A stretch of 64,000 bases of DNA from NCBI RefSeq assembly GCF_042611095.1, contig NZ_JBHFPV010000001.1, forward strand, positions 1,116,001 through 1,180,000. Reading direction: 5' to 3'. A program made the position numbers and the translations under genes. The notes under the pieces were generated by a model, which saw only the letters and a list, made by a program, of their open reading frames with translations, did no database searches and was not told where the DNA came from. The stretch comes from Meishania litoralis. GTDB taxonomy: Bacteria; Bacteroidota; Bacteroidia; Flavobacteriales; Flavobacteriaceae. Shown piece after piece: positions 1 through 9,099 of the stretch. Within the stretch, counting starts at the first letter, position 1, and the number at the start of each line of letters is the position of its first letter.

Positions 1-645
1 TTCGACGATGAAAACCGCAGATCATATGCGCTTGGCCTGGGGTTTTCGCAAATTCTGCACAAAAATGTTCAAGGTTCGCTATCGCTTGATTTCGTTAACC
101 AGACCGGACTACTCTCCACTCCCTTTCAACGTGTCTATTTTAATGATGTGGCCGACTCGTTTATCGAAAATTTCCAATTGGCCGATGACATTGAACAATT
201 GCCAGATTCAAGATTCAAGATCGCCTTGGGGGGCCGTCTCAATTGGTTTCTGAACGAAACCATCGCGTTAAGAACCTATTACCGCTATTATTTTGATGAC
301 TGGGGCATAAGGTCTCACACGGCCAGTCTCGAAGTGCCCATAAAACTGTCGGATCAATTTACCGTGTACCCCAATTATCGGTTTTACAATCAATCGGCGG
401 CCGATTATTTCGCACCTTTTGAAACGCACTTATCAACGGATGTGTTCTATACTTCAGACTTTGACTTATCAAAATATACGGCCAACCAATTCGGACTGGG
501 GCTTTCGTATACCGATATCTTTACCAAGTTCCATATCTCGAAGTTCGGCCTAAAAAGTATCGATTTAAAGCTTTATCGCTATGATCGTGACACCACTTTT
601 GGTTCCTTCATCACAACCTTGGGCATAAAGTTCGTTATGGACTAG
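1..645 (+). CDS. DUF3570-type outer-membrane beta-barrel protein (5' truncated)
   Basis: The reading frame is open from base 1 and closes with TAG at 643-645, so the N-terminus and signal peptide lie outside the window. The visible 214 residues alternate aromatic and polar positions as in a transmembrane barrel (for example RTYYRYYFDDWG and the near-terminal LKLYRYDRDTT), and end in a short beta strand finishing FVMD. The pattern resembles the C-terminal half of DUF3570 proteins, a family of unknown function in Bacteroidota and Proteobacteria. An internal ATG at 148 is not the real start, because the barrel-like sequence continues upstream of it. The family call is by eye; membership in the outer membrane is inferred. 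Confidence 0.7.
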   Translation, partial: FDDENRRSYALGLGFSQILHKNVQGSLSLDFVNQTGLLSTPFQRVYFNDVADSFIENFQLADDIEQLPDSRFKIALGGRLNWFLNETIALRTYYRYYFDDWGIRSHTASLEVPIKLSDQFTVYPNYRFYNQSAADYFAPFETHLSTDVFYTSDFDLSKYTANQFGLGLSYTDIFTKFHISKFGLKSIDLKLYRYDRDTTFGSFITTLGIKFVMD

Positions 646-673
646 ATCTTTCGTTTGTGTTTTATTTCGGATT

Positions 674-1495
674 TTAACCCAACCCTACGTCCAAGACCAT
701 CATAATTATGAAGCCACCGATAAAGCCCATGGTCGCAATATCGGTATATTGGTCTTGCTGCGTTTCGGGAATCACTTCCTCTACCACCACAAAGATCATG
801 GCCCCGGCGGCAAAAGAAAGCGCATAGGGCAAAATCGGCTGAAAGGTAAGAACGGCCCAAGCGCCCAGTACCGCCGCAATAGGTTCAACGATTGCGGAAG
901 CCTGCCCGTAAAGAAAACTTTTCCAGCGGGTAAGACCTTGCCGTCGCAAGGGCATGGCCACGGCAAAACCTTCCGGAAAGTTCTGTAGCCCGATTCCCAG
1001 GGCCAATGCCACGGCGCCCCCGATACTGGCACCTTCGAAACCTGCGGCCACACCCCCGAACAATACCCCGACCGCCAATCCTTCGGGAATATTATGTAAG
1101 GTTATGGCCAATGTCAAAAGGGTAGTACGGTGCCAAGGCGTTTTGACGCCTTCAGCCTCGCTTTCCTTGAAATTAATGTGCAAATGCGGTAATATCTTAT
1201 CCAACCCGAAGATAAATGCGGCCCCCAAAAGAAAGCCGACCGCTGCAGGGATTACTTTTACGAACCCCTCGCCCGGACTCATCTCGATACCGGGTGCCAG
1301 AAGGCTCCAAAAACTTGCGGCCACCATTACCCCGCCCGTAAAGCCCAACATGCCGTCAAGCACGGCACGGTTCATCGTTTTGAACAAAAAGACCAGGGCC
1401 GCACCGGTCGCTGTCAAGCCCCATGTAAAGAGCGTAGCGTAAAACGCCGCCAAAATGGGGTCGATAGATTCGAAATAATCGATTATTGGTTCCAT
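674..1495 (-). CDS. ZIP family divalent metal transporter
   Basis: Predicted inner-membrane importer of divalent metals such as zinc, manganese or iron; 273 residues with about eight hydrophobic segments, the usual ZIP layout. The signature metal-site motifs are visible: HNIPEGLAVG in the fourth helix and NFPEGFAVAMPLRRQG in the fifth, plus EEVIPE in a later helix. The gene starts one base after the stop of the DtxR-type regulator, so the two form an operon in which the regulator probably controls the transporter. The metal cannot be told from sequence; zupT-like is the nearest description but I do not assign the symbol. Confidence 0.9.
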   Translation of the reverse strand: MEPIIDYFESIDPILAAFYATLFTWGLTATGAALVFLFKTMNRAVLDGMLGFTGGVMVAASFWSLLAPGIEMSPGEGFVKVIPAAVGFLLGAAFIFGLDKILPHLHINFKESEAEGVKTPWHRTTLLTLAITLHNIPEGLAVGVLFGGVAAGFEGASIGGAVALALGIGLQNFPEGFAVAMPLRRQGLTRWKSFLYGQASAIVEPIAAVLGAWAVLTFQPILPYALSFAAGAMIFVVVEEVIPETQQDQYTDIATMGFIGGFIIMMVLDVGLG

Positions 1496-1496
1496 G

Positions 1497-2153
1497 TTAT
1501 TCCGTTATTTTTAAATATAGATTGGTCGCTATAAGATTCGATATATGAATGTCGGCTTCTTTGACCCTAATGTGCAAAGATCCATCGAACTCTTCTTTGT
1601 CCATTACGGTAATCTTGTCGCCGAGCGCAATTTTATGCTTGTCCAAAAACTTTAGAAAAGGTGGTGATGAATCCTTCACCCCGACACAGATTCCACTTGA
1701 ACCGATAGGCACCTCGTTCAGCAGTTTTTTGACCGCTTTCTTGAACTCGCCCTTCTTAGAAGGAATGGGGTCCCCATGCGGGTCTACCTGTGGAAAGCCC
1801 AAATGTCTGTCAAGGCTATCAATTAATTTTTCGCTCTTGATATGCTCCAATTGTTCTGCCACCTCATGCACCTCATCCCACGAAAAATCAAGCTTCTCAA
1901 CCAAAAAAACTTCCCAAAGCCGATGCTTCCTAACAATCGAAAGCGCTGTTTTTTGTCCGTATTCGGTCAAACTTACCCCCTTGTACGGTATGTAATTGAC
2001 CAATCCCTTTTCCGAAAGTTTTTTGACCATGTCGGTAACGGATGAAGGTTTGGTCTCCATCTGCTCGGCAACGGCATTGGTCGAAACGGTTTTATTTTCC
2101 CCTTTCCCCAAGTGATAGATGGCCTTGATATAATCTTCTTCGGAAAGCGTCAT
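1497..2153 (-). CDS. DtxR/MntR-family metal-dependent transcriptional regulator
   Basis: Iron- or manganese-responsive repressor of the DtxR/MntR family. An N-terminal winged helix (LSEEDYIKAIYHL, then TKPSSVTDMVKKL as recognition helix) is followed by a helical dimerisation/metal-binding segment (HRLWEVFLVEKL, HEVAEQLEHI) and a C-terminal FeoA/SH3-like domain from about residue 145. I chose the ATG at 2153 (218 residues) over an upstream TTG at 2174, because MTLSEEDYIK matches the usual family start and a TATTTTTG -7 element covers 2172-2179. It is followed immediately by the ZIP gene and is divergent from a TonB receptor, with a shared palindrome between them. Co-metal (Mn or Fe) is not decided by the sequence. 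Confidence 0.9.
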   Translation of the reverse strand: MTLSEEDYIKAIYHLGKGENKTVSTNAVAEQMETKPSSVTDMVKKLSEKGLVNYIPYKGVSLTEYGQKTALSIVRKHRLWEVFLVEKLDFSWDEVHEVAEQLEHIKSEKLIDSLDRHLGFPQVDPHGDPIPSKKGEFKKAVKKLLNEVPIGSSGICVGVKDSSPPFLKFLDKHKIALGDKITVMDKEEFDGSLHIRVKEADIHISNLIATNLYLKITE

Positions 2154-2171
2154 ACTATTTTTTTGGTTTAA

Positions 2172-2223
2172 CAAAAATACATTTTTATAGCTAAAAACAA
2201 ATATTTAGTTTTGTCTAAATATT
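2172..2223. promoter_or_regulatory. Divergent metal-regulated promoters with DtxR-type operator palindrome
   Basis: A perfect inverted repeat, AATATTTAG at 2200-2208 and CTAAATATT at 2215-2223 with a 6-bp spacer, lies between the regulator and the TonB receptor. Its core TTTAG-N6-CTAAA resembles known MntR/DtxR dyads. On the plus strand it overlaps a perfect -7 element TAGTTTTG (2206-2213) for the receptor. On the minus strand it overlaps a -33 TTTG (2201-2198) spaced 18 bp from a -7 TATTTTTG (2179-2172) for the regulator. Binding would therefore block both promoters. The palindrome and elements are seen directly; the assignment to this regulator is inferred. Confidence 0.75.
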
Positions 2224-2228
2224 AATTT

Positions 2229-4523
2229 ATGCCAATCTTAAACAACAGCTCCTTAGTAATATCCCGTTCGTTCTTCGGTATTGCGTTACTGTTTATGGGG
2301 TCTTTTTGCCTAAATGCCCAGGCGGCCCGACTTAACGGAAACATTTCGGAAGACGGTAATCCCATACCCTACGCCAACCTATTTTTAGAGGGCACCACTT
2401 TAGGTACCGCTACCGACGAAACCGGCAATTTCGCATTGGATGGAATTCAGGCGGGAACATATACCTTAAAAGCGACCGTGCTCGGGTACCGCCCCTATGC
2501 CAAAAAAATTACATTGGCGGCCAGTGAGACAAAAACAATTCAAATAGCATTGGTAGCGGTTTCCGAACAATTGGAAGAAACCGTAGTTACCGGAACCCTA
2601 AAAGCGGTACGGCGTTCCGAAAGCCCTGTACCCGTTGAAGTGTACAGCCCAACCTTCCTTAAAAAAAATCCGACCCCAAATCTCTTTGAAGCCCTGCAGA
2701 CCGTAAACGGAGTGCGGCCCCAGATCAATTGTAATGTATGCAATACGGGTGACATTCATATCAACGGATTGGAAGGCCCCTACACGCTGGTTTTAATAGA
2801 CGGCATGCCCATCGTCAGTGGTTTGGGCACGGTATACGGACTCTCGGGAATACCCAATTCATTGATCGACCAAATCGAGATCGTGAAGGGCCCGGCCTCA
2901 AGTCTATATGGCAGCGAAGCGGTAGGCGGCTTGATCAATATCATTACCAAAAGTACTTTGGAAGCCCCAGATTTCTTTGCCGATGGTTTCGCGACCGGTT
3001 GGGGCGAATACAATCTTGACGTGGGTGCCAAAATAAATCTGGGCAAAAAAACCGACGTGTTACTGGGCGTAAACTATTTTAAATACGATACACCGATAGA
3101 TAACAATGGCGACAATTTTACCGATCTTACCCTTCAAGATCGAATCTCGATTTTTCAAAAATGGAATTTTAAACGCAAGAACGATCGCATTCTTTCCCTT
3201 GCAGGACGCTTTTTTTATGAAGACCGATGGGGCGGCGAAATGCACTGGACACCCAAGTTTCGCGGTGGCGATGAAATTTACGGGGAAAGTATCTACACTA
3301 GAAGATGGGAGGTTTTAGGAAAATACCAACTGCCCATCATTGAAAAGGTGTTATTCTCTTTTTCCTATAACGACCACAACCAAAATTCGGTGTACGGAGA
3401 TACCCCTTATTTGGCCGACCAACGAATCGGTTTCGGGCAATTGACCTGGGACAAAAAACGGGGTGCCCATGACCTTTTGTTCGGAGCCGGCCTGCGCTAT
3501 AATTATTATGACGATAACACGACCGCAACGGTTTTGCCCGATGAAGTAATCATACCGAGCGTATTTGTACAAGATGAAATCAGCTTGGCCAAAAGGCATT
3601 CCCTTTTACTCGGCATGCGGTACGATTATGATAAAAGGCATGGTTCAATAGTTACCCCGAGATCCGCATATCGATGGAAAATGACCGATAACGATATTGT
3701 ACGATTAAATGCCGGCACAGGTTTTCGTGTGGTCAACTTGTTCACCGAAGAGCATGCCGCACTTACCGGGGCACGCGAGGTTGTGGTTACCGAAGCATTG
3801 AAACCCGAAAGATCGTTCAACCTGAACTTGAACTACCTGAAAAAAATCTATGCTGACAATGGGACTTTTGCAAGTGTGGATGCTTCTATTTTCTATACCC
3901 GATTCAGCAATGCCATTTTGCCCGATTACGATACCGATCCCAACTTGATTATTTATGATAATCTGGAGGGAAAATCGGTTTCCCAAGGGGTAAGCGCCAA
4001 TATCGACGTCATGTTCCCATCTGGATTCAAGTTATTGATCGGTGCCACTTTTCAAGATGTACGCCAAACCGAGAAGGGTATCTCACAACGCCAAATTCTG
4101 ACCGAAGGCTATACCGGCACTTGGAATCTAGGATATGACCTAAAAAATCTGCACCTGGCCATCGATTATACCGGAAACCTTTATGGCCCCATGCGTCTGC
4201 CGACTTTGGGCGAAAAAGACCCCAGGGATGAGTATTCACCAGTTTGGAGCATTCAAAACATTCAATTTACCTATAAAGGATTAAAAAACTTCGAGGTCTA
4301 TAGTGGTATCAAAAATCTATTGGACTGGACACCGAATAAAGGAAATCAATTTATCATAGCCCGTGCGAACGACCCATTCGACAAAAACGTAAGCTTTGAT
4401 GACAATGGCGATGTGGTCGCCACGGCCGACAACCCTTATGGACTGACTTTTGATCCGTCATATGTTTACGGCCCTAACCAGGGCATAAGAGGTTTTTTAG
4501 GGATACGCTATCGCTTGAACTGA
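2229..4523 (+). CDS. TonB-dependent receptor, probably for a metal chelate
   Basis: Outer-membrane active-transport receptor of 764 residues. A signal peptide ends near LNAQA, followed by a carboxypeptidase-regulatory-like domain (about 33-115, GTATDETGNFALDGI), a TonB-box-like ETVVTGT, the plug (about 130-240, with VLIDGMPIVSG and EIVKGPASSLYGSEAVGGLINIITK split over the domain) and a 22-strand-type barrel to a terminal aromatic-rich strand. The plug carries a Cys pair C168-x-x-C171 (NCNVC) next to GDIHINGLEG. Divergence from a DtxR regulator/ZIP operon over a shared operator suggests import of a metal complex. Substrate is inferred from context only. Confidence 0.88.
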   Translation: MPILNNSSLVISRSFFGIALLFMGSFCLNAQAARLNGNISEDGNPIPYANLFLEGTTLGTATDETGNFALDGIQAGTYTLKATVLGYRPYAKKITLAASETKTIQIALVAVSEQLEETVVTGTLKAVRRSESPVPVEVYSPTFLKKNPTPNLFEALQTVNGVRPQINCNVCNTGDIHINGLEGPYTLVLIDGMPIVSGLGTVYGLSGIPNSLIDQIEIVKGPASSLYGSEAVGGLINIITKSTLEAPDFFADGFATGWGEYNLDVGAKINLGKKTDVLLGVNYFKYDTPIDNNGDNFTDLTLQDRISIFQKWNFKRKNDRILSLAGRFFYEDRWGGEMHWTPKFRGGDEIYGESIYTRRWEVLGKYQLPIIEKVLFSFSYNDHNQNSVYGDTPYLADQRIGFGQLTWDKKRGAHDLLFGAGLRYNYYDDNTTATVLPDEVIIPSVFVQDEISLAKRHSLLLGMRYDYDKRHGSIVTPRSAYRWKMTDNDIVRLNAGTGFRVVNLFTEEHAALTGAREVVVTEALKPERSFNLNLNYLKKIYADNGTFASVDASIFYTRFSNAILPDYDTDPNLIIYDNLEGKSVSQGVSANIDVMFPSGFKLLIGATFQDVRQTEKGISQRQILTEGYTGTWNLGYDLKNLHLAIDYTGNLYGPMRLPTLGEKDPRDEYSPVWSIQNIQFTYKGLKNFEVYSGIKNLLDWTPNKGNQFIIARANDPFDKNVSFDDNGDVVATADNPYGLTFDPSYVYGPNQGIRGFLGIRYRLN

Positions 4524-4590
4524 ACTATGAACATCAAGTGAAACTATTCTAGAGAGACCCAAGGTTTTATGAAAACCATAACCACGTGCA

Positions 4591-5610
4591 TTAAACCGAA
4601 TTGCGTCGAAAGAGCTGTAATGGCAGTATCGTCTGAATTTTCTTTTTGTTCTTCACAAAGTTTGCCGCAATTTTGGCCATTTCGTTAAAATTGGTCGATA
4701 TTGTAGTGATTCCGCCAAAGACAATTTGCTTGGAGACATTATCATCAAAGGAAAGTATGCCCAAATCTTTACCAAGCTCATAGTTCTTTTCGACACATTC
4801 CTTTAAAAAATACCAAAGCATCGAGTCATCCTTAATAAAATATAACGTATTTTTTTTAAGGGTGCCGTGCACGTATCGATTCATTGTAGTACCCTCTATC
4901 TCATATTCAGACAAGAACCTATGAAACGCTTTTTTTATTCCGACAGGTGAATAATCATGTTCATTATCAAAAAACAACACCATTTTTTCATATGTACTTA
5001 TATCGGGCAGTAGTTCTAACAAACACGAATAGGTTGCCTCTTCAAATTCTTGACAAACAAAGGAGTAACTCTGGCCCAAATACAAATACCTATCGACCAA
5101 TAGCAACCTATCGGCCGGAATGCGCTTTAAAATATGAGGTACGGTCTTACCTTGTATAGGCGCAATAACATACATTCCGTATTTTCCGATGATGTTCGAG
5201 GTTATGGTCTCGAATAACGATATATTATCATGATGGAAGAAGACATCGATTTGATAATTGTCATCCAAGGAATTCCTGAAAGTATTGTAAAAATCCTCTT
5301 GAAAGCTCTGAAATGCAAAGAGTAGAAGTGCTACCCTTATTTTAATGTTCGTGTCTTGGCCCACTACATAATAGCCCTTTAGCTTGACCGATTCAATTAA
5401 ACCTCTGTCCTTCAATTCTTCATAGGCCTTCACAATTGTTTTTCTCGCATACCCAATTTCACGCACCATCATATTGATCGATGGAAGCTTTTCACCTATG
5501 GGGAGCGTTCCGTCCTCTATACCCCAAAGTACACCCTGCACCAACTGCTCGTGCTTAGAAAGACTATGATCTTCCTTTAATTTCAATACTTTATCAACAA
5601 TGGGTGTCAT
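4591..5610 (-). CDS. GntR-family regulator with periplasmic-binding-protein-like sensor domain
   Basis: Transcription factor of 339 residues: an N-terminal GntR winged helix (about 10-80; LPSINMMVREIGYARKTIVK as the HTH) joined to a LacI/PurR-like ligand-binding domain (about 90-330; IRVALLLFAFQSF, then DLGILSFDDNVSKQ and GITTISTNFNEMAKIAANF). This architecture occurs beside SusCD loci in Bacteroidota and usually senses a sugar. It is divergent from susC, 251 bp away, with a palindrome in between, and most likely controls the downstream locus. Whether it activates or represses cannot be seen. Confidence 0.85.
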   Translation of the reverse strand: MTPIVDKVLKLKEDHSLSKHEQLVQGVLWGIEDGTLPIGEKLPSINMMVREIGYARKTIVKAYEELKDRGLIESVKLKGYYVVGQDTNIKIRVALLLFAFQSFQEDFYNTFRNSLDDNYQIDVFFHHDNISLFETITSNIIGKYGMYVIAPIQGKTVPHILKRIPADRLLLVDRYLYLGQSYSFVCQEFEEATYSCLLELLPDISTYEKMVLFFDNEHDYSPVGIKKAFHRFLSEYEIEGTTMNRYVHGTLKKNTLYFIKDDSMLWYFLKECVEKNYELGKDLGILSFDDNVSKQIVFGGITTISTNFNEMAKIAANFVKNKKKIQTILPLQLFRRNSV

Positions 5611-5703
5611 TTCTTAAAAGGTTGTCCAAATCATGCCTTAATGTTACGGCGCGCAATTCGCCTTCCGTTATCAATCTTACAAAGACTCGATCAAATTGTT
5701 AAA

Positions 5704-5759
5704 TTATCAACGAATTGTTGATAAAAATTTTTATTATCTGCTTTTAATTTTATTTTTGC
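5704..5759. promoter_or_regulatory. susC promoter with candidate GntR operator
   Basis: A perfect 21-bp palindrome TTATCAAC-GAATT-GTTGATAA occupies 5704-5724 in the 251-bp gap between the GntR-type regulator and susC. Downstream, TATTTTTGC at 5751-5759 is a perfect Bacteroidota -7 element for susC, giving a leader of about 95 nt. No good -33 TTTG sits at the normal distance; the palindrome lies about 27 bp upstream of the -7 element, so it could serve activation. Assignment to the adjacent regulator is inferred. Confidence 0.6.
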
Positions 5760-5861
5760 TATAGTAGCATAGTGTATCATAGCACGTAAAGATGACGTAA
5801 TATTACAATATATTTACTATATTTAATATCTCTGATTTTCTTAACTAACAACTTAAACTAT

Positions 5862-8800
5862 ATGAAGAACCAACCTGTTCCTAAAAAATGGCATGTTTTT
5901 CGAAAACATGCAATCACAACATTATCATTGTTTTTCGGAGTAATATTACTCTCCGCAACTTATGCGCAAAGTACCATAACAGGTACGGTTACCGATGAAA
6001 CCGGCACACCGTTACCTGGGGTAAGTGTGGTAGTGCAGGGCACTACTACAGGCGTGTCTACAGATTTCGATGGTCTATATTCCATTTCTGTAGATGACCC
6101 GGGCAGCACGCTTGTCTTTTCCTACATTGGGTATTTGACGCAAGAATTGCCGATTGGCGGAAACAGCACATTGGATGTACAAATGCAAGAAGATGTTCAG
6201 AACCTTGACGAAGTGGTCGTCGTTGGGTATGGTACCCAAAAGAAAGCGACCTTGACAGGGTCTGTATCCTCTGTTGGTGGTGAAGACCTAGAACAGGCCA
6301 ACTCTGCAAACCTAGGCGCTGCCTTAGGCGGTAGGGTACCTGGTTTGTATATCGATACGGGTCAGGCCGTTCCGGGAGCTGATACACCCGCCATTCGTGT
6401 TCGGGGTACAAACACTTTTAACAATTCAGGTGCGCTTGTCGTTATCGATGGTATACCGGATCGTGAAGGTGGTATCGCCAGAATCAACCCAGCCGACATT
6501 GAAAGTATCTCCGTCTTAAAAGATGCCTCTGCGGCGATTTATGGGGCCAGGGCCGCAAACGGTGTTATTTTGGTAACTACCAAGCGCGGTAAGGTTGGAG
6601 CCCCAACGGTCAAGATAAGTTCAACAATCGGTACGCAAAGTTTTACAAGGACTCCGGAAATGTTGGATGGTGCCGAGTATATGGATTTGGTCAATGTATT
6701 GAACGTCTATAAATTGCCCGTTGGTGAATGGCAAACTGCCCACGCGGGACGTGGTGCGCCGTACACACGTTTGGATACTGGCGAAGTGGTAAACCCGACC
6801 TTCACGAATGATAGAATTGCCCAAACCGCAGCTGGCAGCGATCCTTGGTTGTACCCTGATACCGATTGGTTTGATGAAGTTACGACCAAAGGTTCGATTA
6901 TCTCGCGTCAGAATGCCCAAATTTCTGGGGGTACCGAAAGTGTGCGTTATTTGGCCTCATTGGGTCACCTATCCCAAGATGTCAACTTTAGGGGATGGGC
7001 AAAACCTTACAAGCAGTTTGATCTGAGATTGAATATTGACGCCAAGATCAGTGAATCGTTAAGCCTTGACGTTGGTCTTTATTCGCGACAAGAAAATCGA
7101 TATTCGAACACACGTGGCGAAGCCGGTGTTATGGCCGATATGATCAGGCAATATCCATGGTTTCCCGCCTATTGGCCTACAGGTGAATTGGGCCCCGATA
7201 TCGAAAACGGTAACAACCCGGCGGTACGCGTTACCGATGCCCCCGGTTACGATGACCGAAGCAATAATTATGTACAGAGTAATATCGGTTTGACCTATAA
7301 TGTGCCTTTTGTTCAAGGTCTTCAGTTCAAAGGTTTGATTTCTTATGACAAAGTGAACAGGGAAAGACGCCTATGGCAAAGACCATGGACGTTATATACT
7401 TGGGACGGCGTCAATCGCAACTCTTCTGGATTGACCGAAGCCCAAAGAGGCCCTGGTGATCCGAGCTTGGAACAAGAGCACACTACCAAAACAGATGTAA
7501 CGGCCACTGTCACCGGATCCTACGAAAAAGAATTCGGCGATCATAGTTTCAAATTGTTGGGCGGGGTTACCCGTGAAGAAAGTGAGCAACAGTTTTTCGA
7601 AGCTTTCAGACGATTCTTCCTTTCCAGTGAATTGGCCCAATTAGACCTTGGGGGCAATGAAGGGCAAAGAAGTGCAGGTAGAGGTTTTGAAGTGGCCCGA
7701 TTGAATTATTTCGGACGACTTAACTATGACTATAAGGATAAATATCTATTAGAGTTCTTGTTTCGATATGATGGTTCGTACCTATTCCCCGAAGACAATC
7801 GTTTCGGGTTTTTCCCAGGGGTTTCAGCAGGTTGGATCATGACCGAAGAACCCTTTATCCAAGAGGCACTTCCATTTTTAGACTATTTCAAATTGCGAGG
7901 CTCTTATGGCCAATTGGGTAATGATCAGGTAAATCCGTTCCAATATTTGAACGCATATGAGCTGTCCCAGACCGCTTTGGATGGTATTGTAACTACCGCT
8001 TATGAGACAAATGTGGCCAACCCGAACATTACTTGGGAAACCGCTATTTCACAGAATATAGGTTTCGATTTGCGTACATTGAACAATAAGTTGTCGATCA
8101 GTTTTGATTACTTCAAGAATTCAAGGGAAGATATTTTGACCGTACCGTTATTGACGCTTCCTGAATATAGTGGTATTAATGCTCCTCCGCTTAACGTTGG
8201 GGAATTTGAGAATACCGGTTACGAAATCACCTTGGGGCTTAACGGCGGTAACGAGGACTTCTCGTACAACGTTACCTTCAATTTCAGTGACACCAACAAC
8301 AAACTGGTGTTCTTCGATGAACCTTCATTGGATGACCGCCCATGGCAAAGACAACAAGGCGGTGAAATAGGTAGGCCTCTATTGTATAAGTATGATGGGG
8401 TGTTTCGTACACAAGCAGAAATCGATGCCGAAACGTTGGATTATAGCGGCGTTACCCCCTTGCTCAAACCAGGGGATGCCAGAGTAGTCGATATTAGTGG
8501 TGACGGTCGTATCGGACCCGAAGACAAACAGCGTACGGGCGGTAGTGCCTTTGCCGACACCCAATTTGGCTGGAATACCGCACTTAAATACAAGGACTTG
8601 GATTTCTCAATGTACTGGGCAGGCCAGACCGGTGGTTACAGCAACTATGAATGGTCTTTTATGTCAGGTACCTTGGCCAATGTGCAGCGAGATGTCCGTG
8701 ATCGGGCATGGTCATTGGATAATCCCAATGCCTATGGTCCAAGACTTGCCGATAGGGGCGATCAATGGTATTCAGGTCAGACCGACGCTTACCTGATTAC

Positions 8801-9092
8801 AAGGGATTTTTTCAGATTGAAGAATATGGAAATCGGATATACCTTCGATGAAGGGGTTATTGAGAAGCTTGGTGCCCAGAATTTGCGATTATCACTTTCA
8901 GGTACTAATTTAGCTACGTTTACCAAATATCCATTTGATCCGGAAATAGTGCAGGTAAGTAATTTCGATTTGGAAAATAACGACCCCAATGATGGGGACG
9001 GAACAGTTGGTGTCAGTGGTGGCCGAACTGCTAACGGAAATTCCTATCCTTTGCTAACAACGATTAATTTAGGATTTCAAATAACTTTTTAA
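5862..9092 (+). CDS. susC: SusC/RagA-family TonB-linked outer-membrane protein
   Basis: Outer-membrane glycan importer of 1,076 residues, the full size for SusC proteins. A signal sequence (about 1-35) precedes a carboxypeptidase-like domain with GTVTDETGTPLPGVSVVVQG and STDFDGLYSI, then the SusC hallmark DEVVVVGYGTQKKATLTGS, the plug with IRVRGTNTFNNSG and SVLKDASAAIYGARAANGVI, and the barrel ending in the C-terminal motif LGFQITF. It partners with the SusD lipoprotein 7 bp downstream. Its ligand is probably an oligosaccharide from a sulfated polysaccharide, judged by the glycosidase and sulfatase downstream. The symbol is used in the family sense. Confidence 0.95.
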   Translation: MKNQPVPKKWHVFRKHAITTLSLFFGVILLSATYAQSTITGTVTDETGTPLPGVSVVVQGTTTGVSTDFDGLYSISVDDPGSTLVFSYIGYLTQELPIGGNSTLDVQMQEDVQNLDEVVVVGYGTQKKATLTGSVSSVGGEDLEQANSANLGAALGGRVPGLYIDTGQAVPGADTPAIRVRGTNTFNNSGALVVIDGIPDREGGIARINPADIESISVLKDASAAIYGARAANGVILVTTKRGKVGAPTVKISSTIGTQSFTRTPEMLDGAEYMDLVNVLNVYKLPVGEWQTAHAGRGAPYTRLDTGEVVNPTFTNDRIAQTAAGSDPWLYPDTDWFDEVTTKGSIISRQNAQISGGTESVRYLASLGHLSQDVNFRGWAKPYKQFDLRLNIDAKISESLSLDVGLYSRQENRYSNTRGEAGVMADMIRQYPWFPAYWPTGELGPDIENGNNPAVRVTDAPGYDDRSNNYVQSNIGLTYNVPFVQGLQFKGLISYDKVNRERRLWQRPWTLYTWDGVNRNSSGLTEAQRGPGDPSLEQEHTTKTDVTATVTGSYEKEFGDHSFKLLGGVTREESEQQFFEAFRRFFLSSELAQLDLGGNEGQRSAGRGFEVARLNYFGRLNYDYKDKYLLEFLFRYDGSYLFPEDNRFGFFPGVSAGWIMTEEPFIQEALPFLDYFKLRGSYGQLGNDQVNPFQYLNAYELSQTALDGIVTTAYETNVANPNITWETAISQNIGFDLRTLNNKLSISFDYFKNSREDILTVPLLTLPEYSGINAPPLNVGEFENTGYEITLGLNGGNEDFSYNVTFNFSDTNNKLVFFDEPSLDDRPWQRQQGGEIGRPLLYKYDGVFRTQAEIDAETLDYSGVTPLLKPGDARVVDISGDGRIGPEDKQRTGGSAFADTQFGWNTALKYKDLDFSMYWAGQTGGYSNYEWSFMSGTLANVQRDVRDRAWSLDNPNAYGPRLADRGDQWYSGQTDAYLITRDFFRLKNMEIGYTFDEGVIEKLGAQNLRLSLSGTNLATFTKYPFDPEIVQVSNFDLENNDPNDGDGTVGVSGGRTANGNSYPLLTTINLGFQITF

Positions 9093-9099
9093 AAAATGC

